DNA of 46,331 nt from Novosphingobium organovorum (GCF_022832435.1 NZ_JALHLF010000020.1:1-46331), one strand, 5' to 3'; positions 33,693-42,623 are shown, counted from the first letter of the stretch. Made by a program: numbers and translations. The notes: a model not told the origin generated them from the sequence alone.

Positions 33693-35018
33693 CTACCGGC
33701 TCTGGTCGGCGATGGTCAGCTTTTCGGGGCTGGTCCAGTTCTCGAACGTGCCATCGGCGTCGGTCTGGGTGAGGCCGACGCGCCACAGATAGACCCCGGC
33801 GGGCAGATCGCGGATGGTCGCCTCGCTCGTCTCCAGGCCGACTTCGTCGACTACCGGCGTGCTTTCGAGCGTGTCGCGGTAGATCTGGAGGCGGTAGTGG
33901 CGGGCGCCTTCGCCATTGCCGAACCAGCGGAACAGGTAGCCATCGTCGGTCGCCTCGGCCTCGGCGTGGACCGAGGCGAGGTGGCGTACGAACGAATAGC
34001 TCTGGCGCATCCCGGCCAGTTCGCCCGGCCCGATCGCCGAAACGCGGATGTACTTGCGCCCGTTCTCGATCGTGTCGAAGACGAAGTGGGGGGAGGCCTG
34101 GTCCTGTTCGAGGAAGGTGTCGACGAAGCCGGCATCGTTGGCGAGCTGGACGCGGTAGGCGCTTGCGCCGGGCAGCGGGGCGATGTCGAAGGAGACCTGA
34201 TCGTCGATCTGCGCACGGCCCGGATCGGTGAGGTCAGGCGCGCCGAGCAGCGCCAGCCGGACTGGCGCTGCGCCAGCCTGCGAGACCGCGCCGAAGCCTT
34301 CGGGGACGCGGTTCGTCGCGCTGCCATCGGGGGCCGAGACGGCGACGGTTCCTTCGAACACTGCGGTGCCGCCCTGCGTCGCGTCGGGCGAAAGCGAGAC
34401 GGCGTATTCGGTGCCGCGCACGGCGGTCAGCGAGAGCAGGGTGCGGATGATGAAGCCGCTGTCGGGATTGGCGAGCGGGGTGTCCTTGGTGTCGAGCGTA
34501 CCGCGACCAAGGCCAAAGCGATAGTCGATGGTGCGGCCCAGCGTGTAGGTGCGCAGGCGCAGGATCGTCACGTCGCTGTTGGAGGGCAGCGCAACGCGCG
34601 AGCCGTTGGTGAGGACGAGCGTGGTGTAACTGTTCGCCGCAGTGGTGACCTGCGCGCCCTCGCGCAGCACGGTGCCGTTGGTCGAGGGCAGGGTGGCCCC
34701 GGCGGCGCGAAAGACCACGCTGCCACGCACGCTGGCGACTTGTGCACTCGCCGGGGTCCAGCGCAGCCAGGGGCGCGGGATGGTGAAGACGCGCCGCGCG
34801 GGCAGGCGGCGCGGGTTGGCAACGTGCCAGAGGCGTTGCAGGTCGCGCCAGTCGTGTCCGGGCGCGAGGTAGAGCCGGGCCAGCTGCGAGAGCGTGTCGC
34901 CGGGCTTTACGGTGTAATGGATCGGCGCATCCGGCGCGGCGGGCGCGATCGTCTTTGCCGCACCGCCTGACGTCGCCGGGGTCGTCGCCGCGGCGGCGGT
35001 GAGCGCGAGCGCGATCAC
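33693..35018 (-). CDS. LysM and FecR domain envelope protein
   Basis: Exported protein of 441 residues. A short signal-like N-terminus (MIALALTAAAATTPA) precedes a LysM domain at about 33-80 (IHYTVKPGDTLSQLARLYL, NPRRLPARRVFTIP) that should bind peptidoglycan. A FecR-type beta-domain follows at about 90-215 (VASVRGSVVFRAAGATLPST, REGAQVTTAANSYTTLVL, VRGTEYAVSLSPDATQGGTAVFEGTVAV in pieces). The last 200 residues look like two fibronectin-III-like sandwiches (PGASAYRVQLANDAGFVD, ARHYRLQIYRDTLESTPVVD). The GTG start overlaps the regulator stop and has AGGAGA six bases upstream. This is not an anti-sigma FecR: it has no cytoplasmic domain. Sitting between a regulator and a CHASE2 kinase, it may sense cell-wall state for that kinase. 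Confidence 0.88.
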   Translation of the reverse strand: MIALALTAAAATTPATSGGAAKTIAPAAPDAPIHYTVKPGDTLSQLARLYLAPGHDWRDLQRLWHVANPRRLPARRVFTIPRPWLRWTPASAQVASVRGSVVFRAAGATLPSTNGTVLREGAQVTTAANSYTTLVLTNGSRVALPSNSDVTILRLRTYTLGRTIDYRFGLGRGTLDTKDTPLANPDSGFIIRTLLSLTAVRGTEYAVSLSPDATQGGTAVFEGTVAVSAPDGSATNRVPEGFGAVSQAGAAPVRLALLGAPDLTDPGRAQIDDQVSFDIAPLPGASAYRVQLANDAGFVDTFLEQDQASPHFVFDTIENGRKYIRVSAIGPGELAGMRQSYSFVRHLASVHAEAEATDDGYLFRWFGNGEGARHYRLQIYRDTLESTPVVDEVGLETSEATIRDLPAGVYLWRVGLTQTDADGTFENWTSPEKLTIADQSR

Positions 35019-35716
35019 GCGGGGTCTCCTTCGAGGAATTGTTCCATGCGATACCCGTATCCCGCAATGGCCGCGATGCGATAGCCGTTTTCGGGGCGCA
35101 GGCCCAATTTCGTGCGCAGCCGCGAGACATGCATGTCGAGCGTGCGGGTCGGCAGATGGGGATCGGCGTGCCACACCGCCTCGAGGATGTAGCTGCGCGA
35201 GAGGGGGCGGTGCATGTTCTCGAACAGCAGGACAGCCAGCGCGAATTCCTTGCTGTTGAGAGTGACCGCCTGGCCTGCGATCGACACGTCCTCGTTGAGC
35301 CGGTCGAAGCGGTAGTCACCGAAATCGACGAAGCGGGCCTTGGACGGCCCCTGTTGGGTGCGGCGCAGGACCGCCTCGATGCGCGCGGCGATGACCGGCG
35401 CGGTTTCGGGCTTGACGATGTAGTCGTCCGCGCCTTCGCGCAGCGCCTGGGTTATGGCGTCCTTGTCCGACTGGTTGGTGAGCATGATGATCGCGGTCTG
35501 GTCGGACGGGTCGGAGCGGATCTGACCCAGGATAGCAAGCCCGGTAACGTCGGGCAGATCCCAGTCGAGCAGCAGCAGATCGTACGTGTCGCGGCGCCGG
35601 GCGGCAAGAAGCTTGGCTCCGGTTGGAAAAATGTCGCAGCTATGACCGAACTCGCGCATCGCTTCCTGAATATAGGATGCCAGGTCCGGGTCATCGTCGA
35701 CAACGGCTAACTTCAT
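35015..35716 (-). CDS. OmpR/PhoB-type response regulator
   Basis: Transcription regulator of 233 residues, first gene of the operon with the LysM-FecR protein and the CHASE2 kinase. The receiver domain (about 1-120) has DDDPD, the phospho-acceptor Asp 51 in LLLLDWDLPDVTG, the conserved Thr in IIMLTNQ and Lys in YIVKPE. The C-terminal winged helix (about 135-228) shows LNSKEFALAVLLFENMHRPL, RTLDMHVSRLRTKLGL and the wing YRIAAIAGYGYRME. The start at 35716 is preceded by AGGGG and fits the family start MKLAVVDDD. A tandem direct repeat about 105 bp upstream is a candidate autoregulatory site. Confidence 0.94.
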   Translation of the reverse strand: MKLAVVDDDPDLASYIQEAMREFGHSCDIFPTGAKLLAARRRDTYDLLLLDWDLPDVTGLAILGQIRSDPSDQTAIIMLTNQSDKDAITQALREGADDYIVKPETAPVIAARIEAVLRRTQQGPSKARFVDFGDYRFDRLNEDVSIAGQAVTLNSKEFALAVLLFENMHRPLSRSYILEAVWHADPHLPTRTLDMHVSRLRTKLGLRPENGYRIAAIAGYGYRMEQFLEGDPA

Positions 35717-35819
35717 GCAAACCCCTGACTTGGGCCCGGAGGTAATCTGCCTGTCCATTACCGGACAAGGCCGGGCCATGTTTTGCGCCTAGCATGATTT
35801 AGCCGAGATTTGAGCTGCG

Positions 35820-35835
35820 TTACAACGTTTTACAA
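35820..35835 (-). promoter_or_regulatory. Tandem direct repeat, candidate OmpR-type regulator site
   Basis: TTACAA occurs at 35820-35825 and again at 35830-35835, exactly 10 bp apart (TTGTAA on the minus strand). OmpR/PhoB-type regulators bind tandem direct repeats with about 10-11 bp spacing. It lies about 105 bp upstream of the regulator start, in position for autoregulation. Confidence 0.45.
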
Positions 35836-36187
35836 GCGGTTGCGCGAGACCGTGATAGAGGGCTCGGCAGGGACGGCGGGATCGTTTTATCGCTGCCGAG
35901 GCCGAGTGATTCCGCCGTCCGTCCCGCGTTGTGCCGTTTGCCGGTGGCTTGCCGGTCGGCGGTCTTTGCGGTCGGGCCTTGCGATAAGGCGCCTGCCCGC
36001 GCGCAGGGCAGGCAGGATTACCAACTCGAAGAGCCCGGTGCTCGACGGGAGGGGACACACCCAACAGGATCGCTGACGCGGTCGTCCCCTGGATAACACG
36101 ATGACCCAGGTCGGTCTGGAGTGCGGAACGTTCAGACTGACCAAACTGCCCCTCGTTCGGGGATCCGTCCCGATACGGACGAGGAGC

Positions 36188-36255
36188 GGGTGACCGGTGT
36201 CGGGCGGCTTTCAGCTCCACCATTTGGGAGACGCCGCGCCGGTCACCCCTTTTTT
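36188..36255 (+). terminator. Terminator-like hairpin with T-run
   Basis: A perfect 10-bp stem, GGGTGACCGG (36188-36197) with CCGGTCACCC (36239-36248), is followed by C and six T residues (36250-36255). An inner GCGGC/GCCGC pairing would lengthen it. The T-run also forms the loop of a second small palindrome, CCCCT-TTTTT-AGGGG (36246-36260). Since no protein gene ends just upstream on the plus strand, it may end a small RNA. Confidence 0.55.
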
Positions 36256-36648
36256 AGGGGCAGGACCATGGGTGTGCCTTATTCGGGCGTGGCGTGAGTC
36301 GATTTTTCGACTTGCGCGGTTGTCGAACGGCGATCGCTCCTCCATGGGGCGCCCGACAGGCGGTGCGGGGGGACTTGCACCGTTTCGTTCAGGAGGCTTC
36401 GTTTCGAAGCGATCCTGGTCAGGCTCTTCGTCCTGTCTGCCGGAAGGCCGGGTCATTCCGTACTCCGGCCCGGCCCGTGGTCGGAACCGACCGGGCGGGT
36501 GAGACGAAACGGGGTTTTGTCCCCGTCTTGGAAAAGAGTTCAATCGACTGAGAATTTCCCTTCATATACAGAAGCATGAGGGGCCGGGCGACGCGAATTG
36601 GGATTCGCTCGCCCGATGGGGAAAGTGGAAGGTAATTGGTTCGTTACT

Positions 36649-36915
36649 ATGGCTGACAATTCCGAAATCGAAATCGACATTGAGCGAGCCATTCTCAATA
36701 TCAACGGGCATTTCTGGAACCTGCTGGTCGAAATGCTGGCCAAGAGCGGCAACCTGAACGTGCATGAATTCGTGGACCGCGTCTCCGAGTTCGTGCGCAA
36801 GGATACCGAGATTTCCTCGATCGAGCGCAGCATCCTCGACATGTGGCGCAAGGATCTGGCGATGACCGCCGAACGGATTACCGGACGTCCATCCTACCCG
36901 TCCAACGATCGCTGA
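36649..36915 (+). CDS. Small acidic hypothetical protein
   Basis: Protein of 88 residues if started at the ATG at 36649 (MADNSEIEIDIERAILNING). It looks soluble and helical, with acidic and amphipathic stretches (FWNLLVEMLAKSGNLNVHEF, VDRVSEFVRKDTEISSIERS) and no membrane segment. I do not recognise a family. The start is uncertain: the GGAAGG at 36627-36632 is 16 bases from this ATG but close to a TTG at 36636. The frame is open back to an ATG at 36598. Codon use agrees with neighbouring genes and the frame is free of stops, so it is probably real. It converges on the LysR gene with 29 bp between. Confidence 0.6.
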   Translation: MADNSEIEIDIERAILNINGHFWNLLVEMLAKSGNLNVHEFVDRVSEFVRKDTEISSIERSILDMWRKDLAMTAERITGRPSYPSNDR

Positions 36916-36944
36916 AACCGGCGGGCAGGCTTGCCACGGCACGT

Positions 36945-37850
36945 TCAGCCCAGCCGCTGCGCCAGAAAATCGATGAACACGCGCAGTCGGGCGGGCAGGT
37001 TGCTGCCGCCCACGAAGATCGCGTGGATCTGCTCGACGTCGCCCGGATTGTAGGCCTCGAGCAGGGGGACGAGGCGTCCTTCGGCGATGGCCCCGGCCAC
37101 GCTGAACAGCCCGACGCGGGTTATGCCCACCCCCTGCATCGCGAGTTCGGCCAGCGTCTCGCCGTTGTTGGCCTCGACCGGGCCGGTCACGCTGAGCGCG
37201 AAGTCGTGGCCTTCGCGGCGGAACGGCCAGACCGGTTCGGCGCGCCGGAAGCTGAAATTCAGGCAATCGTGTTCGTGCAGGTCCTCCGGGGCCAGCGGTG
37301 TGCCGCGCCGCGCAAGATAGGCCGGCGAGGCGACCACCACGCGGCGCGTCTCGCCCAGTTTGCGCACGGTCAGCGTGCTGTCGGCCAGCGGGCCGAAGCG
37401 GATTGCGACATCGGCCTGTCCGCCGGCGATGTCGACCAGTCCGTCGCTCAGCGAAATATCGACGAGAACCTGCGGGTAGAGCCGGACGAATTCGCCGAGC
37501 AGGGGGACCACGCATAACCGGCCATGCGACAGGGCAGCCGAGACGCGCAGCCGTCCGCGCGGCACACCGTGATCGGCAACATGCAGTTCGGCGTCGTCGA
37601 GATCGCTCAGGATGCGCCGCGCGGCCTGGAGATAGGCCTGTCCTTCGGCGGTCAGCGTGATCGAGCGGGTCGAGCGCAGCAGCAACCGCACACCAAGGCG
37701 CGCCTCGAGGCGGTCGATCGCCCGGCTGATCGCCGATGGTGTCAGCCCGAACGCGCGCGCGGCGGCCGAGAAACTGCCCAGGTCAACGACCGCGCTGAAC
37801 AGCTCCATCGATCGCGCCCGATCGGGGCCAGCTTCCAGTTTTGCGTTCAA
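36945..37850 (-). CDS. LysR family transcriptional regulator
   Basis: LysR-type regulator of about 301 residues. The N-terminal winged helix-turn-helix reads FSAVVDLGSFSAAARAFGLT, PSAISRAIDRLEARLGVRLL and RSTRSITLTAEGQAYL. The effector-binding domain follows (GRLRVSAALSHGRLCVVPLL, DGLVDIAGGQADVAIRFGPL). A TTG at 37850 is preferred because AAGGA lies eight bases upstream; an ATG at 37874 gives eight more residues without a ribosome site. It diverges from the aldo/keto reductase gene with about 86 bp between starts, the classic layout in which a LysR protein controls the neighbouring operon. Effector unknown. Confidence 0.92.
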   Translation of the reverse strand: MNAKLEAGPDRARSMELFSAVVDLGSFSAAARAFGLTPSAISRAIDRLEARLGVRLLLRSTRSITLTAEGQAYLQAARRILSDLDDAELHVADHGVPRGRLRVSAALSHGRLCVVPLLGEFVRLYPQVLVDISLSDGLVDIAGGQADVAIRFGPLADSTLTVRKLGETRRVVVASPAYLARRGTPLAPEDLHEHDCLNFSFRRAEPVWPFRREGHDFALSVTGPVEANNGETLAELAMQGVGITRVGLFSVAGAIAEGRLVPLLEAYNPGDVEQIHAIFVGGSNLPARLRVFIDFLAQRLG

Positions 37851-37936
37851 TGCAAATATCCTTGGTTCGCGCATGGACTAATCAGGCGCCCTTGGCTTGT
37901 CCATCTTTGCCTTCTGTTCGCAGGAAAGGTTCAATC

Positions 37937-39001
37937 ATGGAATATCGCCAGCTGGGTTCGTCGGGGCTTCGGGTCCCGGTACTGAGCTTTGGAGCCGCCA
38001 CGTTTGGCGGCAAGGGCCCCTTGTTCAGCGCCTGGGGCCAGACCGGGGGCGAGGAAGCGCGTCGGCTCGTCGACATCTGCCTCGAGGCCGGGGCCAATCT
38101 GTTCGACACCGCCGACGTTTACTCCGACGGGGCCTCTGAAGAAGTGCTCGGCGCGGCTATCGCGGGGCGCCGCAACGCGGTTCTGATATCGACCAAGACC
38201 GGCTTGCCGCTCGGTGATGGGCCGGGCGACTGGGGGGCGAGCCGTAGCCGTCTGATCGGCGCGGTCGAAGCCGCGCTCAGCCGCCTGGGGACCGACCATA
38301 TCGACATCCTCCAGCTCCACGCCTTCGACGCCTCGACCCCGGCCGAGGAGCTGATGGGCACGCTCGACCTGCTCGTGCGCAGCGGCAAGATCCGCTACGC
38401 GGGTGTCTCCAATTATCCCGGCTGGCAGGTCATGAAGGCGCAGGCCATCGCCGATCGGTACGGCTACCCGCGCCTCGTTGCGCACCAGGTCCACTATGCG
38501 CTCACCGGCCGGGCCTACGAATGGGACCTGATGCCGCTCGCGGCCGATCAGGGGCTGGGCGCGCTGGTGTGGAGCCCGCTTGGCTGGGGGCGCCTGACCG
38601 GCAGGATCGGCCGCGACCGGCCGCTGCCCGAAGGTAGCCGCCTGCACGAAACCGCCGCCTTCGCCCCGCCGGTGAGCGAGGAGCAGCTTTACCGGGTCAC
38701 CGATGCGCTCGAGGATATCGCCGCACAGGTGGGGCGCAGCGTGCCGCAGGTCGCGATCAACTGGCTGATCGGCCGTCCCACCGTTGCCTCGGTGATCCTG
38801 GGCGCGCGCAATGAAAGCCAGCTGCGCGACAATCTGGGCGCCGTGGGCTGGCGGCTGAGCGGCGAGCAGGTCGCCCGGCTCGATGCCGCCAGCGACGTCT
38901 TGCCACCCTATCCGCACACCCCCTATCGCCAGCAGGAGGGCTTTGCCCGGCTCGACCCGCCGATGATCGCGCCTGTGCCGGGCGCCGGAGAACGGGCATG
39001 A
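37937..39001 (+). CDS. Aldo/keto reductase
   Basis: NADPH-dependent oxidoreductase of 354 residues. The family tetrad is visible: Asp and Tyr in LFDTADVYSDGASEEVLG, Lys in VLISTKTGLPLG and His in IDILQLHAFD. The C-terminal nucleotide-binding segment (SVILGARNESQLRDNLGAVGW) is typical. AGGAAAGG precedes the ATG at 37937. The stop overlaps the MFS transporter start (ATGA), so a small operon under the divergent LysR regulator is likely. It resembles the YajO/PdxI-like and Gfo-type branches that reduce aldehydes or sugars; exact substrate cannot be named. Confidence 0.92.
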   Translation: MEYRQLGSSGLRVPVLSFGAATFGGKGPLFSAWGQTGGEEARRLVDICLEAGANLFDTADVYSDGASEEVLGAAIAGRRNAVLISTKTGLPLGDGPGDWGASRSRLIGAVEAALSRLGTDHIDILQLHAFDASTPAEELMGTLDLLVRSGKIRYAGVSNYPGWQVMKAQAIADRYGYPRLVAHQVHYALTGRAYEWDLMPLAADQGLGALVWSPLGWGRLTGRIGRDRPLPEGSRLHETAAFAPPVSEEQLYRVTDALEDIAAQVGRSVPQVAINWLIGRPTVASVILGARNESQLRDNLGAVGWRLSGEQVARLDAASDVLPPYPHTPYRQQEGFARLDPPMIAPVPGAGERA

Positions 39002-40167
39002 GCCGCTTCAATCCGGGCATCGCGGCGCTTGCGGTCGGTGCGTTCGGCATCGGCATGACCGAATTCGCGCCGATGGGACTGCTGCCGATCATCGCGGGAG
39101 ACCTGGGGGTGAGCGTCCCGGTGGCCGGGGTGCTGATCAGCGCCTACGCGATGGGCGTGGTGGTCGGCGCGCCGCTGATGGCGCTGACCACCGGGCGGAT
39201 GGACCGGCGCACCTTGCTGATCGGCCTTGCGGGGATCTTTACCGCGGGCAACCTCATCGCGGCGGTGTCGGGCAGCTATGCGGTGCTTATGATCGCGCGG
39301 GTGATCACCGCGTTCAACCACGGGGCCTTCTTCGGCGTCGGCTCGGTGGTGGCCACCAGCCTCGTCGCGCCCGAGCGCAAGGCCGGGGCGGTGGCCTCGA
39401 TGTTCATGGGCCTGACCATCGCCAATCTCGTGGGCGTGCCGCTGGTGACGTTCATGGGCGAGCAGCTGGGCTGGCGGGCGGCGTTCTGGGTGATCGCCGG
39501 GCTGGGGCTGGTGACGATGGCATCGTTGCGGCTCGCGCTACCCGCACTGCCGCCAGCGGCGGGTGGCAACGCGCTCGCCGAACTCAAGGTGCTGACGCGC
39601 GGGCAGGTGCTTGGCGCGCTGGCGCTGACGGTCGTCGGGTCGAGCGCGATGTTCACCGTGTTTTCCTATATCGCGCCGATCCTCAAGGTTGAGACCGGGG
39701 CCTCGATCGGCTTCGTCACGGCGATGCTGGTGACGTATGGTCTCGGGCTGACGGTGGGCAACTGGCTGGGCGGGCGCTACGCGCAGCGTTCGGTCCAGCG
39801 CACCCTGATCCTGGCGTTGGCCGGGATGGCGCTGGTGCTGTGCCTGTTCGCGCTGGTCATGCCCTATCGCGTGCCCACCGCGCTCGTCGTCTTCCTCTTT
39901 GGCGTGGCGAGCTTTGCTCTGGTTCCGCCGCTTCAGGTGCAGGTGATGGACGCCGCGCACGATGCGCCCAACCTGGCCACTTCGGTCAATATCGGCGCGT
40001 TCAACCTGGGCAACGCGCTGGGCGCGGCGCTTGGCGGGGCGGTGATCGCCAGTGGCCTTGGCTATCCGGCGGTGGCGCTGGCCGGAGCGGGAACCTCGCT
40101 CGCGGGACTGGCGGGGCTGCTGGTTCTGCTGCGCGCGCCGCGAAGGGGGCTTGGCGCGCAAAACTGA
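38998..40167 (+). CDS. MFS transporter (DHA1 family, AraJ/YdhP-like)
   Basis: Inner-membrane transporter of 389 residues with about 12 hydrophobic helices. The opening ALAVGAFGIGMTEFAPMGLL and the loop between helices 2 and 3 (APLMALTTGRMDRRTLLIGL) match the DHA1 drug/sugar efflux branch. Its ATG overlaps the stop of the aldo/keto reductase. Export of an aldehyde-derived or sugar-like compound together with its reduction is plausible but not shown. The C-terminus is basic (LLRAPRRGLGAQN). Confidence 0.9.
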   Translation: MSRFNPGIAALAVGAFGIGMTEFAPMGLLPIIAGDLGVSVPVAGVLISAYAMGVVVGAPLMALTTGRMDRRTLLIGLAGIFTAGNLIAAVSGSYAVLMIARVITAFNHGAFFGVGSVVATSLVAPERKAGAVASMFMGLTIANLVGVPLVTFMGEQLGWRAAFWVIAGLGLVTMASLRLALPALPPAAGGNALAELKVLTRGQVLGALALTVVGSSAMFTVFSYIAPILKVETGASIGFVTAMLVTYGLGLTVGNWLGGRYAQRSVQRTLILALAGMALVLCLFALVMPYRVPTALVVFLFGVASFALVPPLQVQVMDAAHDAPNLATSVNIGAFNLGNALGAALGGAVIASGLGYPAVALAGAGTSLAGLAGLLVLLRAPRRGLGAQN

Positions 40168-40324
40168 GCACGGGCTGCGCGCGCGTGCCGTCATGGCGCG
40201 CGCGGGCCTCGTCCGATCGCGGCCTTGTGCGATTTTTGCGGGCAGGGTGCTTGAACAAGGCCATGCTTTTCGGGAATAACATGCCTCGCGTGCGCCACGG
40301 CGCGGTGCAGGAGACAAGAGCGGC

Positions 40325-41098
40325 ATGACCATCGAAGTGACCCTTGAGAGCGACGGCCATGTCGCCAAAATCGTCTTGTCCAAGCCGCCGCACAACTTCG
40401 CCTGTCCGGCCCTGCTGCGCGAGATCGCCGGGGCGCTCTACAAGGTCGACAACGATCCGCAGCTGCGCTGTTCGCTGCTGGTGGCCAAGGGGCGCTCGTT
40501 TTGCGCGGGCGCCGATCTGGCAGGGGACGAAACCATGGCCGGGACCAGCGGCATGGCCGCGATCGGCCAGCTTTACAGCCAGGCCGAACGGCTGTTTCGC
40601 CGCCGCAAGCCGATGGTCGCGGCCATCCAGGGGGCGGCGATCGGGGCCGGACTTGGCCTGGCCATGGCCGCCGACTTTCGCGTTGCCGATCCCACCGCGC
40701 GCCTCTCTGCCAATTTCACGCGGCTCGGTTTCCACCCCGGTTTCGCGCTGACCTACACGCTCCCGCGCGTGCTGGGCGCGCAGCGCGCCTCGTGGATGAT
40801 GCTCTCGTCCGAACGCGTGAAGAGTGACACGGCGCTGAACTGGGGCCTGGTCGACCGTGTTGTCGAGGAAGGCACCGTTGCCGAAGAGGGGCTGGCCATG
40901 GCGCACGAGATTGCAGGCAACGCGCCGCTGGCGCTGCTTGCGGTGCGTCGCTCGCTGATGGATGGTGTCGCCGATGCCGCGGTCGCGGCGATGCGGCGCG
41001 AACACGCCGAACAGGTCGCGCTGCGAGCGACGGCCGACTATGCCGAGGGCGTGGCCTCGGTGTTCGAGCGGCGTCCGGCGCATTTTATCGGCGCCTGA
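40325..41098 (+). CDS. Enoyl-CoA hydratase/isomerase family protein
   Basis: Crotonase-fold enzyme of 257 residues, expected to hydrate or isomerise an enoyl-CoA. The oxyanion-hole motifs are present: SFCAGADLAGDETMAG and AIQGAAIGAGLGLAMAADFR, followed by FTRLGFHPGFALTYTLPRVL. The C-terminal helix region (HAEQVALRATADYAEGVASV) is usual for the family. The ATG is preceded by AGGAG. It lies 157 bp after the MFS gene and 230 bp before an acyl-CoA dehydrogenase, in the same direction, which suggests a short fatty- or branched-acyl-CoA degradation set. Specific substrate is unknown. Confidence 0.92.
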   Translation: MTIEVTLESDGHVAKIVLSKPPHNFACPALLREIAGALYKVDNDPQLRCSLLVAKGRSFCAGADLAGDETMAGTSGMAAIGQLYSQAERLFRRRKPMVAAIQGAAIGAGLGLAMAADFRVADPTARLSANFTRLGFHPGFALTYTLPRVLGAQRASWMMLSSERVKSDTALNWGLVDRVVEEGTVAEEGLAMAHEIAGNAPLALLAVRRSLMDGVADAAVAAMRREHAEQVALRATADYAEGVASVFERRPAHFIGA

Positions 41099-41202
41099 TC
41101 GAACGGCCCGGTTCGGAAAAAGCCCGTTTGGAAATTCGCTCGAGGCGAATGTCTGGGCATTTCCTTTCTCGCTAAACCTTTTCTTTCCATGCATTATTAT
41201 GT

Positions 41203-41214
41203 CGCAATTGCGAT
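41203..41214. promoter_or_regulatory. Perfect palindrome TCGCAATTGCGA upstream of the acyl-CoA dehydrogenase
   Basis: A 12-bp perfect palindrome in an A/T-rich stretch 115 bp before the dehydrogenase start, in a 230-bp gap. A hairpin ATTCGC-TCGAG-GCGAAT lies at 41134-41150. The palindrome could be an operator for a TetR- or MerR-type regulator of acyl-CoA catabolism. No regulator gene for it is seen in the window. Confidence 0.35.
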
Positions 41215-41328
41215 ATTAAGATGGCTTTCTTCAGACGTCTTGTTGCTTGACCCGGCGCGCCGGGTGGAGGATGCAGGAGGCATGGAACGCGCAGGCCCGC
41301 AAAGGGTCGCCGGGAAAGAGGATGTCCG

Positions 41329-42489
41329 ATGAAAGCCACCCCCGAATTCGACTTCGCGCTGGGCGACAGCGCGCAGATGATCCGCGAGACTGTCGCCCGT
41401 TTTGCCGATGAGCGCATTGCCCCGCTCGCCGCGCGGATCGACCGGGAGGACTGGTTCGCGCGCGAACTGTGGCCGCAGATGGGCGCGCTGGGCCTGCATG
41501 GCATAACGGTGGAGGAGACCTGGGGCGGTAGTGGCCTGGGCTATCTCGAACACGTCATCGCGCTCGAGGAGGTGAGCCGCGCCTCCGCCTCGGTTGGCCT
41601 GTCCTACGGCGCGCATTCGAACTTGTGCGTCAACCAGATCCGCCGCTGGGGCAACGATGCGCAGAAGACGAAATACCTGCCCCCGCTGATCGCGGGCGAT
41701 CATGTCGGCAGCCTCGCCATGTCCGAGGTGGCGGCGGGCTCGGACGTGGTGAGCATGAAGTTGCGCGCGCGCGCGGAGCCGGGGGGGTGGCGCCTCTCCG
41801 GTACCAAATTCTGGATTACCAACGGCACATACGCCGATACTCTCGTGGTCTACGCCAGCACCGATCCCGAGGCGGGATCGAAGGGGATCACCGCTTTTCT
41901 GATCGAGAAAGGCATGCCCGGTTTCACGATCGGCCAGAAGATCGACAAGATGGGCATGCGCGGCTCGCCCACCTGCGAACTGGTCTTTACAGATTGCTTC
42001 GTGCCCGACGCGAACGTGATGGGGCCGGTCGGTGGCGGCGTGAACGTGCTGATGAGCGGGCTCGACTACGAACGGGTTGTGCTGGCCGGGCTTCAGATCG
42101 GGATTATGCAGGCCTGCCTCGACACGGTCATCCCCTATGTCCGCGAGCGCCGGCAGTTCGGCGCGCCGATCGGCACCTTCCAGTTGATGCAGGCCAAGGT
42201 CGCGGACATGTACGTCGCGTTGCAATCGGCGCGCGCCTACGTTTATGCGGTGGCGCGCGCCTGCGACGCCGGGCAGACGACCCGTTTCGATGCGGCCGGT
42301 GCGATCCTCTACGCCAGCGAAAGTGCCTTTCGCGTGGCGGGCGAAGCGGTTCAGGCGCTGGGCGGAGCGGGTTATACCACCGACTGGCCGGTCGAGCGCT
42401 ACTTGCGCGACGCCAAGCTGCTCGACATCGGGGCCGGAACCAACGAGATCCGCCGCATGCTGATCGGGCGCGAGCTGATCGGGGTGTGA
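41329..42489 (+). CDS. Acyl-CoA dehydrogenase, isovaleryl-CoA dehydrogenase-like
   Basis: FAD enzyme of 386 residues that oxidises an acyl-CoA to the 2-enoyl-CoA. Family motifs are [53 protein letters not shown] and [20 protein letters not shown], with the ending [16 protein letters not shown]. The motif [15 protein letters not shown] places the catalytic Glu where isovaleryl-CoA dehydrogenase has it, not at the C-terminal position of most relatives. The early FAD/CoA-binding part ([17 protein letters not shown]) also fits that subfamily. In leucine breakdown it would make 3-methylcrotonyl-CoA, but no methylcrotonyl-CoA carboxylase genes are nearby. The upstream enoyl-CoA hydratase may be functionally linked. 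Confidence 0.9.
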   Translation: MKATPEFDFALGDSAQMIRETVARFADERIAPLAARIDREDWFARELWPQMGALGLHGITVEETWGGSGLGYLEHVIALEEVSRASASVGLSYGAHSNLCVNQIRRWGNDAQKTKYLPPLIAGDHVGSLAMSEVAAGSDVVSMKLRARAEPGGWRLSGTKFWITNGTYADTLVVYASTDPEAGSKGITAFLIEKGMPGFTIGQKIDKMGMRGSPTCELVFTDCFVPDANVMGPVGGGVNVLMSGLDYERVVLAGLQIGIMQACLDTVIPYVRERRQFGAPIGTFQLMQAKVADMYVALQSARAYVYAVARACDAGQTTRFDAAGAILYASESAFRVAGEAVQALGGAGYTTDWPVERYLRDAKLLDIGAGTNEIRRMLIGRELIGV

Positions 42490-42507
42490 CACAGGGAAAA
42501 CGGCGAG

Positions 42508-42535
42508 CGAACACGGGAATGTGAACCCGTGTTCG
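42508..42535 (+). terminator. Strong hairpin after the acyl-CoA dehydrogenase
   Basis: A perfect 10-bp stem, CGAACACGGG with CCCGTGTTCG, around an 8-base loop begins 19 bp after the stop codon. No T-run follows, so it may act as an mRNA-stabilising or Rho-assisted terminator hairpin. Confidence 0.5.
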
Positions 42536-42623
42536 TCAACCGTCTTCGCGCTTCACTGCGCTAAGTCGGCGAAATGGGGTGGAGAGCGGCTGCGCGGGAG
42601 CGTGAAAGAAAAGGGAAGATTTC

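Larger units (their letters stand above)
35717..36648. other. Structured region without a convincing protein gene
   Basis: No open frame here looks like a real gene. The region is instead rich in hairpins. They include CCGT/ACGG in the 36168-36180 area, the terminator-like stem at 36188-36255 and AGTCGA-TTTT-TCGACT at 36297-36312. Another is CAGGAgGCTTCG-TTT-CGAAGCgaTCCTG at 36390-36417, and one is built on CGGGG-TTTTGT-CCCCG near 36510-36525. The regulator promoter must be near its left end. One or more small RNAs are plausible; I could not match it to 6S, tmRNA, RNase P or SRP RNA by eye. Confidence 0.5.

Noticed and set aside
32514..34970. Open frame of 818 codons on the plus strand opposite the CHASE2 kinase and LysM-FecR genes
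   Set aside because: It crosses two real genes on the other strand and has no family features.
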